NCBI GenBank assembly: GCA_002712645.1
Contig: PAUH01000004.1
Location: 1-7,737 of the forward strand
DNA length: 7,737 bases
Reading direction: 5' to 3'
Source of the DNA: Methanobacteriota archaeon
Lineage (GTDB): Archaea; Thermoplasmatota; Poseidoniia; Poseidoniales; Thalassarchaeaceae
The notes beneath the pieces are model-generated. The model was not told where the DNA came from, made no database searches, and was given only the letters and a program-made list of their open reading frames with translations. The position numbers were made by a program, and so were the translations under genes. Of this stretch, positions 1 through 4,482 are shown piece after piece (position 1 is the first letter of the stretch; every line of letters starts with the position of its first letter).

Positions 1-2
1 TA

Positions 3-983
3 TCTAGGCTGGAGTCCGTCCTAGGGCTTCTTGCGGGTTCTCTGGGTCGTAACGAGGCCTCGAGTTTGCATCTAGCACGCGCTCTTAGCCAAGCCAGTCT
101 TGCTGTTGATGCAAGTGCTGAATCAAGGATAATGCATCATCTTGGGCTCATGGCGATTGCGGCAGACGAGCCAGAAAGAGCGGCTTCACTCTTCGATGGG
201 GCATCTGCCCAGTCACTGAGAAGTGGTAATTCCAACCTCAGACACCTCATAGCCGCTGGGATATCGAGGCATCTTTCGGGCGATGGTGATGGCGCTGATT
301 CCAATATATCAGAGGCTGCAAGAATAATCGATGAAGATGAGGGTTCTGCCATTGAACCCCTGGTGGTTCTCGCTAGATCGTTGATGGGGATCGATAGACC
401 CTGGCTTGCCCTCGAGATTTTCGATGAAGCACTCGAATGTGCCATAGAGGCTGAAATCGAGTCAGAAGTCGACAGGATACGAAACCTACTGACTCTCGTA
501 AACGTGGCAGCAGTCGGGGATGAGGACGATGAGCGTCGGTCTCTCCGAAGGCTGTTAGACGGGTTGAATCGAGTCGAAGGCGTAGCCGAGGAGAGGGTTG
601 AAACCGTAACTGGGGAAGTGGATGAGGCGGTGGACGCACAATTAGTGCCGATTGAAGAAACTTGGAGAGAATGGAGGGCATCGAATGACCTAGTGCCTGA
701 CGGGGAGGCCCTGAGTGTCGTCAGAGTGGTCGAAGGCGAAGGAGGGTTACTTGCTATTGTTCACCATTCCGAACTTGGAGGCCTGGGGATATGGCTCCCC
801 GGCGAGGCTCCTGAATTAGCTTCAGGCCAACGATTGACGATATCGGGAACTAGGATCAAGTTGGCAGAGCCGACCAAGGACCTTACAGCCTCTCAGAACA
901 TAAGGGGAGTAATAGCGGTGGAAAGCCCCGAGGCGCTCAAGGTATCGATCGAGGCGATTCAGGATTCTGCTCCTGAATCCTGA
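3..983 (+). CDS. TPR-like helical-repeat protein, 5' end missing
   Basis: The frame is open to the left window edge, so this is the C-terminal 326 residues of a longer protein. A TTG at base 66 could be read as a start, but the codons before it (RLESVLGLLAGSLGRNEASS) continue the same amphipathic helical pattern, so truncation by the window is more likely. Visible residues 1 to about 190 are Ala/Leu-rich helical hairpins with TPR-like spacing, for example LGLMAIAADEPERAASLFDGA and ARSLMGIDRPWLALEIFDEA. An acidic linker follows at about residues 190-225. The last 100 residues are predicted beta-rich (ALSVVRVVEGEGGLLAIVHH, then GQRLTISGTRIKL) and could form a small OB-like barrel; that is inference. 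TPR proteins usually act as protein-binding scaffolds, and no catalytic motif is visible. The gene converges with the FAS1/cupredoxin gene. The specific function is unknown. Confidence 0.75.
   Translation, partial: SRLESVLGLLAGSLGRNEASSLHLARALSQASLAVDASAESRIMHHLGLMAIAADEPERAASLFDGASAQSLRSGNSNLRHLIAAGISRHLSGDGDGADSNISEAARIIDEDEGSAIEPLVVLARSLMGIDRPWLALEIFDEALECAIEAEIESEVDRIRNLLTLVNVAAVGDEDDERRSLRRLLDGLNRVEGVAEERVETVTGEVDEAVDAQLVPIEETWREWRASNDLVPDGEALSVVRVVEGEGGLLAIVHHSELGGLGIWLPGEAPELASGQRLTISGTRIKLAEPTKDLTASQNIRGVIAVESPEALKVSIEAIQDSAPES
959..983 (+). terminator. Perfect 9-bp hairpin spanning the stop codon
   Basis: Bases 959-967 (TCAGGATTC) pair perfectly with 975-983 (GAATCCTGA) around a 7-base loop, and the TGA stop closes the stem. 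It sits at the convergent boundary between two genes. No T-tract follows on either strand, so it does not match the U-tract signal known for archaeal termination. It may be a 3'-end stabilising or processing structure, or a coincidence. Confidence 0.35.
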
Positions 984-1014
984 TTACTCAATCAATACCT
1001 TGAGGCGGTTGGTA

Positions 1015-2547
1015 TCAGAGATTTCTCCGACCGGCTACCAATGCTGCCCCGAGCATAGCGACAAGAACCGTGATTCCGAGGAATCCTGGTACGCTTTCGG
1101 AGTCTGGCTCTGCTGAGGGCGGTGGCGGGGCTACGCCTGTTCCAACAGTCACGACACCTACCATATCCATCGAGACGTGGGGTTCGCAAATGTAGTGGAA
1201 CGTGCCATCTTCATCGAAGGTGATTCGATAGTCGACGGTGGTCTCAGCCTGTCCGCTGTAGTCGCCCCCCATCATCCGAGAAGTATCGCCTTCAGAGTCA
1301 ATCTGTGCAACATTGTGAGCCATAGACTCGTCATTCCAAATCCAACATACTGTTTCGCCGACTGCTACAGTCAAATCTGCATTGTCGAAAGCAAATCCAG
1401 TCTCGTCGATTCCTACTACGTAATCACAGCCCTCAGGAACCGCTGGCTCGTCTGCTGGCGGCATGAGCACCTTATCGATCACGTGGATGACTCCGTTGGA
1501 TGCGGGGACGTCGGCGAGTACGACGTTGGCATTGTTTACCATCACTCCCTCGGCTACCGAGAATGAGAGGTCGTCCTCATTGACGGCAGTGGCCGTCATC
1601 CCGTCTGTGACCGCCGATGCTGGTACTGCTCCTGGGACTACGTGATACAGCAAGATATCCGTCAGCGTGGCCTTGCCCTCGGCCGTATCGAGAGCGGCCA
1701 GGTCAATTCCGGCTTCGGCGAATGCGTCATCGGTCGGCGCGAATACTGTGAATGGGCCCTCGCCCTGTAAAGTGGCAACTAGGTCTGCCTGAGCTAGAGC
1801 AGCGACCAGCGCGGTGTGGATGGTCGTAGCCTGTGCGGTCATTGTGATGTCCATGGCGGGAGTCCAGACATATGCCTCGCACTCCTCTTGGGTTACAGAT
1901 GCGTCGGGTACGTGAGTGAACATATTGTAGCACCCAGTGAACGACGTTTCACCAAAGTTGGCATCAACGTAGTAGGCGTATGACGTACATTCCTCAAACG
2001 ATGCCCCGGCTGATACTGTGTGAGTATGGGTGTTGTAACATATGTCTCCATCTGCTTCAGTGATCCCTGCGGGTGGCATGAGCACCTTGTCAATAACGTG
2101 GATGACACCGTTGGATGCCATAACGTCTGAGGCGGTCACGTTGGCGTTGTTTACCTTCACAGCACCGTCTGTAACGGAGAAAGTTAGGTCGTCTCCATTA
2201 AGCGCCTGTGCTGTCATTCCGTCTGTGACATCCGAAGCATTTACTGATCCGAGAACTACGTGGTAGAGCAGGATATCGCTCAAGGTTGAGTTCTCCTCAT
2301 CAGTGTCGAACGTAGAGAGATCAATCCCTGCATCGGCGAACGCAGCATCGGTGGGTGCGAACACCGTGTAGGGGCCCTCTTGCTGCAGGGCAGAGACTAA
2401 CCCCGCCTGAGTTAGAGCCTCTACGAGAATGTCATGAGATCCGGTGTTCTGAGCATTGGCAGGTATGTCCATATTCTCATCTGCCGCCACCACTGGCGAG
2501 ACAAGTAGACTGGCAGTAATGAGTATGGCTAGCAAGTGTTTCTTCAT
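1015..2547 (-). CDS. Secreted surface protein: two FAS1 domains, cupredoxin, PGF-CTERM-like tail
   Basis: 510 aa. Residues 1-21 are a Sec signal peptide (MKK, then LLAILITASLLVSPVVA). FAS1 domains lie at about 38-160 and 244-365, each with the H1 motif TVFAPTD and the H2 motif NGVIHVIDKVLMPPA. The linker (166-230) carries two CYN...TH...EEC repeats. Residues 371-470 form a plastocyanin/halocyanin-like domain with all four type 1 copper ligands: His411, Cys454, His457 and Met462 (CEPHxxxxMxG). A PPPP/acidic spacer precedes VPGF, a hydrophobic stretch and a terminal GRR, matching the PGF-CTERM archaeosortase layout. The family reading is an extracellular, lipid-anchored protein with adhesive domains and a one-electron carrier domain; the redox partner is unknown. 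The ATG at 2547 is chosen because it opens the signal peptide. The gene is monocistronic: convergent with the TPR-like gene and divergent from the nitroreductase. Confidence 0.93.
   Translation of the reverse strand: MKKHLLAILITASLLVSPVVAADENMDIPANAQNTGSHDILVEALTQAGLVSALQQEGPYTVFAPTDAAFADAGIDLSTFDTDEENSTLSDILLYHVVLGSVNASDVTDGMTAQALNGDDLTFSVTDGAVKVNNANVTASDVMASNGVIHVIDKVLMPPAGITEADGDICYNTHTHTVSAGASFEECTSYAYYVDANFGETSFTGCYNMFTHVPDASVTQEECEAYVWTPAMDITMTAQATTIHTALVAALAQADLVATLQGEGPFTVFAPTDDAFAEAGIDLAALDTAEGKATLTDILLYHVVPGAVPASAVTDGMTATAVNEDDLSFSVAEGVMVNNANVVLADVPASNGVIHVIDKVLMPPADEPAVPEGCDYVVGIDETGFAFDNADLTVAVGETVCWIWNDESMAHNVAQIDSEGDTSRMMGGDYSGQAETTVDYRITFDEDGTFHYICEPHVSMDMVGVVTVGTGVAPPPPSAEPDSESVPGFLGITVLVAMLGAALVAGRRNL
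1453..1818 (-). repeat. FAS1 copy 2 of an intragenic duplication
   Basis: This segment encodes residues 244-365 and is a diverged copy of 2068-2436. Shared peptide blocks include TVFAPTD, DILLYHVV, VTDGMTA, VNNANV and NGVIHVIDKVLMPPA. The two copies differ by one codon in length (VAEGVMV against VTDGAVKV) and by many synonymous and conservative changes, so the duplication is not very recent. Confidence 0.85.
1858..2040 (-). repeat. Two tandem 36-residue cysteine repeats between the FAS1 domains
   Basis: The encoded linker has Cys170 and Cys187, then Cys206 and Cys223. Both pairs are C-x16-C, and the repeat period is exactly 36 residues (170 to 206 and 187 to 223). Shared positions are CYNxxTH at the start and EECxxYxx at the end. 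In an exported protein each pair could form one disulfide; that is inference. Confidence 0.7.
2068..2436 (-). repeat. FAS1 copy 1 of an intragenic duplication
   Basis: This segment encodes residues 38-160 and pairs with 1453-1818. The register shift between copies is 206 residues at the H1 motif and 205 at the H2 motif, which locates the single-codon indel near residue 130. Confidence 0.85.
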
Positions 2548-2548
2548 G

Positions 2549-2583
2549 AGCCGTTACCGCAGAGGGGGTCTTATTGAACGGCT
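2549..2583. promoter_or_regulatory. Inverted repeat over the FAS1/cupredoxin start region
   Basis: AGCCGTT at 2549-2555 and AACGGCT at 2577-2583 are perfect 7-base complements separated by 21 bases. They flank the interval where transcription is expected to begin and overlap the candidate TATA boxes. This could be an operator or a hairpin in the leader. Arms of this length can arise by chance. Confidence 0.3.
2571..2578 (-). promoter_or_regulatory. Candidate TATA box of the FAS1/cupredoxin gene
   Basis: Read on the minus strand this is TTCAATAA, with 23 bases between the box and the ATG at 2547. That spacing would put transcription start at or next to the ATG, giving a leaderless mRNA. A second candidate, AAAATACA at 2590-2583 behind a purine-rich AAGG, would give a leader of about 13 bases. 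Both are pattern calls only. Confidence 0.3.
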
Positions 2584-2600
2584 GTATTTTCCTTGGTTGC

Positions 2601-2622
2601 GATAATTGGTGATTTGATTATC
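2601..2622. promoter_or_regulatory. Inverted repeat GATAAT-n10-ATTATC in the divergent intergenic region
   Basis: GATAAT at 2601-2606 is complementary to ATTATC at 2617-2622. The longer form GATTATC (2616-2622) recurs directly at 2682-2688. The elements lie between the divergent FAS1/cupredoxin and nitroreductase genes and could be a regulator site, but this part is AT-rich and short matches are expected. Confidence 0.25.
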
Positions 2623-2713
2623 TCCATGAACGTAGTACTGAACGACATTTTGATTGTGCTTATTTGCTATTTTGATATTTAGATTATCAAGGGCGACATT
2701 GCTCAAGACCAAC

Positions 2714-2721
2714 TTGATTAA
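2714..2721 (+). promoter_or_regulatory. Candidate TATA box of the nitroreductase gene
   Basis: TTGATTAA lies 38 bases before the ATG at 2760. Start about 26 bases from the box centre would give a leader of about 16 bases that still contains the GAGGTG ribosome site. The more AT-rich run at 2661-2681 is an alternative and would give a leader of roughly 55 bases. Confidence 0.25.
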
Positions 2722-2747
2722 TCGACATCACAACTCGTTAGACACAA

Positions 2748-2753
2748 GAGGTG
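2748..2753 (+). promoter_or_regulatory. Shine-Dalgarno GAGGTG that decides the nitroreductase start
   Basis: GAGGTG matches the archaeal anti-Shine-Dalgarno (GGAGGTGAT complement) and sits 6 bases before ATG 2760. The upstream in-frame GTG at 2751 overlaps this site and so is unlikely to be the start. Confidence 0.6.
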
Positions 2754-2759
2754 GGTACG

Positions 2760-3482
2760 ATGGACGACTTCAGCACATTTCTGGCCTCCAGGAGGTCTAC
2801 TCGGGATTTTCTCCCAGATCCCGTGCCCATGGAAATGATCCAACAAATAATCCAAGACGGGTTAACTGCACCCAGTTGGAGCAATACGCGTCCGTTTGTA
2901 GTGGCCATAGCCACCGGAGAGGTGAGAGATCGTCTCTCGGAAGAGTTTCTCAGGCGTTGGGATGCTGTCAAGGATTTTCGTGGTAGTGGAATTCTCAGGA
3001 AGATTGGCTCGATTTTCAGACGCTATGGCTTTCCAACGAGCAATTGGTTGGTTGTGAAGAAGTATCACAAGGATTTGCTTCCGAGGTCTAAGAAAATCGG
3101 CAAGGATCTGTACGCTCACATGGGTATCGAGAGGGAGGACAAGGAGGCCAGAGATGGATTCTGGGCGAGGAATTACGAATTCTTTGGCGCTCCCGTGGAG
3201 CTATTCTTGTTCACCCACAAGAGTCTCGGGAAGTTCGCAGCCTCTGACGCAGGCCTCTTCATGCAGAATCTCATCCTATCAGCTCATTCCAAGGGTCTCG
3301 GAACCTGTCCACAAGGGGCTGTTGCAGTTTGGGAAGATGCAGTACGGGAGGAGTTTGAAATCAGCAAGAATTACTCACTCCTCTGCGGTATCTGCGTCGG
3401 TTACCCCAGTCAAGACTCAATAAATCAATTTGGAGCCAACAGAATACCTCCATCAGAGATAATCCCTCCATTGAAGCGCTGA
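2760..3482 (+). CDS. FMN-dependent nitroreductase-family oxidoreductase
   Basis: 240 aa from ATG 2760, which is preceded by GAGGTG at good spacing. Nitroreductase-family marks run in order. RRSTRDF at residues 11-17 is the FMN-phosphate-binding arginine cluster. PSWSNTRPF (38-46) is the conserved PS.xN.xP segment. DAGLFMQNLILSAHSKGLGTCPQ occupies 163-185, and CVGYP (212-216) is the conserved late strand. Family members bind FMN, are usually homodimeric, and reduce nitroaromatics, quinones or related substrates with NAD(P)H; the true substrate cannot be read from sequence. Residues 70-140 form a longer, basic, less conserved insertion (KIGSIFRRYG, KKYHKDLLPRSKKIGKD) that probably shapes the substrate pocket. 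No signal peptide is seen, so it should be cytoplasmic. It is divergent from the FAS1/cupredoxin gene and 39 bases ahead of the DsrE-like gene. Confidence 0.9.
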   Translation: MDDFSTFLASRRSTRDFLPDPVPMEMIQQIIQDGLTAPSWSNTRPFVVAIATGEVRDRLSEEFLRRWDAVKDFRGSGILRKIGSIFRRYGFPTSNWLVVKKYHKDLLPRSKKIGKDLYAHMGIEREDKEARDGFWARNYEFFGAPVELFLFTHKSLGKFAASDAGLFMQNLILSAHSKGLGTCPQGAVAVWEDAVREEFEISKNYSLLCGICVGYPSQDSINQFGANRIPPSEIIPPLKR

Positions 3483-3490
3483 AGTGGATT

Positions 3491-3499
3491 ATTCAAATA
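3491..3499 (+). promoter_or_regulatory. Candidate TATA box of the DsrE-like gene
   Basis: ATTCAAATA ends 22 bases before the ATG at 3522, placing the expected start of transcription at the ATG. No clear Shine-Dalgarno precedes this ATG, which fits a leaderless mRNA. Confidence 0.4.
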
Positions 3500-3521
3500 C
3501 TGTCTTTCAGGCCATCGAGTC

Positions 3522-3911
3522 ATGAGCAGGAATTATTTCGTGAAGTTCGTATCAGAGCCGAAGAATGACACCATCAAGACGATCGTAGGCATCGCATGCG
3601 CTGCCAGAGCAATCGCTGAGGGGCACGAAGTCAGCGTGTTCTTCGCTGCCGCGGGAACTAGGCTATTGGACCCAGGATACATCGAGGATTTGAACGAGGA
3701 GATGGGGTCAGGCTCTACCGCAGTCTCTGATATGATGGGCGTAATTACCGAGAATGCGACGCTCTACTGCTCTTTCGCCTCCGTCAAGGCAACCCTCGGT
3801 CACAGTGAGGGTGACGGTGCCCTAATCGTTCCCGATGACAAGATCAAGTGGAGTGGCCCTCCCGGCGTTATCGAGCTTAGCGCTGCTTCTGAAGTGCAAC
3901 TTGTGTACTGA
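3522..3911 (+). CDS. DsrE/DsrF-like small protein
   Basis: 129 aa, no signal peptide, probably cytoplasmic. It has the DsrE-like alpha/beta layout. An N-terminal strand and helix (KTIVGIACAARAIAEGHEV) come first, then the strand VSVFFAAAGTRLL, comparable to the 'VxxFFxxxGxxLL' core of the family. Next is a middle helix (TAVSDMMGVITENA), a strand ending in a single cysteine (LYCSFASVKATLG, Cys83) and a C-terminal strand. The cysteine sits where DsrE-family proteins often carry the sulfur-handling or active cysteine. Cys26 is the only other cysteine. Family members take part in sulfur relay or persulfide transfer, but many archaeal copies are uncharacterised, so a sulfur role is inference. It follows the nitroreductase by 39 bases and precedes ndk by 76. 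The ATG is preceded by a TATA-like box rather than a ribosome site. Confidence 0.7.
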   Translation: MSRNYFVKFVSEPKNDTIKTIVGIACAARAIAEGHEVSVFFAAAGTRLLDPGYIEDLNEEMGSGSTAVSDMMGVITENATLYCSFASVKATLGHSEGDGALIVPDDKIKWSGPPGVIELSAASEVQLVY

Positions 3912-3957
3912 AGGAGCATGGGATGTGTTGTCCCTTTCAGGGCATGCATGCTTTGCG

Positions 3958-3965
3958 TTGAAATA
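3958..3965 (+). promoter_or_regulatory. Candidate TATA box of ndk
   Basis: TTGAAATA ends 22 bases before the ATG at 3988, the same spacing as the box ahead of the DsrE-like gene. This would start transcription at the ATG and supports 3988 rather than the in-frame ATG at 3997 as the translation start. Confidence 0.4.
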
Positions 3966-3987
3966 GGGATGTAGGGTCGGTAAGAGT

Positions 3988-4443
3988 ATGGGAGACATGC
4001 AGACAACCTTCATCATGATCAAGCCTGATGGTGTTCAGAGGGGCCTAGTTGCCGATATAATCGGAAGGTTCGAGACCAAGGGACTGCGACTCGTTGGGCT
4101 AAGACAGCTCGTTCCCAGCATGGAGCTTGCAGAGACACACTATGCTGTACACAAAGAACGGCCATTCTATGGCGGGCTTATCGAATTCATCACATCCGGA
4201 CCGGTAGTGGCAATGGCATGGACCGGTGTCGATGCTATCAGCGTCGCTAGGAACATCATCGGTCCGACGGACGGCCGTGTAGCCGCCCCAGGTACAATTA
4301 GAGGAGATCTCGCCATGGACATCGGGCATAATGTGATTCACGGCTCCGATGGTGAAGATACTGCCAAGTTCGAGCTTGGTCTTTGGTTCCCAGATGGTCT
4401 TGTGGACTGGACTCGAGACGCGGAGAGGCATATCTACGAGTAA
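3988..4443 (+). CDS. ndk: Nucleoside diphosphate kinase
   Basis: 151 aa, the usual length for the family. It transfers the gamma phosphate from ATP to nucleoside diphosphates through a phosphohistidine, keeping NTP and dNTP pools balanced. Visible marks: [12 protein letters not shown] at residues 9-20 with the nucleotide-contacting Lys12; [23 protein letters not shown] at 51-73; the Thr94 and Arg105 region; and the active-site segment [20 protein letters not shown], where His118 is the phosphorylated residue. ATG 3997 ([12 protein letters not shown]) would fit typical family starts equally well. ATG 3988 is preferred because the TATA-like box at 3958-3965 places transcription start there. The gene is 39 bases ahead of infB, an order known in euryarchaeal translation clusters, so the two are probably co-transcribed. 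Confidence 0.97.
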   Translation: MGDMQTTFIMIKPDGVQRGLVADIIGRFETKGLRLVGLRQLVPSMELAETHYAVHKERPFYGGLIEFITSGPVVAMAWTGVDAISVARNIIGPTDGRVAAPGTIRGDLAMDIGHNVIHGSDGEDTAKFELGLWFPDGLVDWTRDAERHIYE

Positions 4444-4482
4444 TCATCCTATCTAGCAGAGGAAATAACATGAGATGGTGTT

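Noticed and set aside
66..68. TTG as a start codon for the first gene
   Set aside because: The frame is open to the window edge, and the residues before the TTG keep the same helical-repeat pattern, so the true start is likely outside the window.
995..1015. ATACC-n11-GGTAT inverted repeat in the 31-base convergent gap
   Set aside because: A 5-base stem is expected by chance and no T-tract accompanies it; the 9-bp hairpin just upstream is the stronger signal.
1177..1566. 129-codon plus-strand open frame across the cupredoxin segment
   Set aside because: It lies antisense to a well supported domain with intact copper ligands, has no recognisable motifs and a composition typical of a shadow frame.
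1463..2266. Two plus-strand open frames (1463-1645 and 2042-2266) that share the start MSTLSITWMTPLDA
   Set aside because: They are antisense readings of the duplicated FAS1 H2 motif. The shared peptide reflects the intragenic duplication on the minus strand, not a real gene pair.
3942..3951. Self-complementary GCATGCATGC between the DsrE-like gene and ndk
   Set aside because: It is a simple alternating GCAT palindrome with no second copy in the window; too little to call a site.
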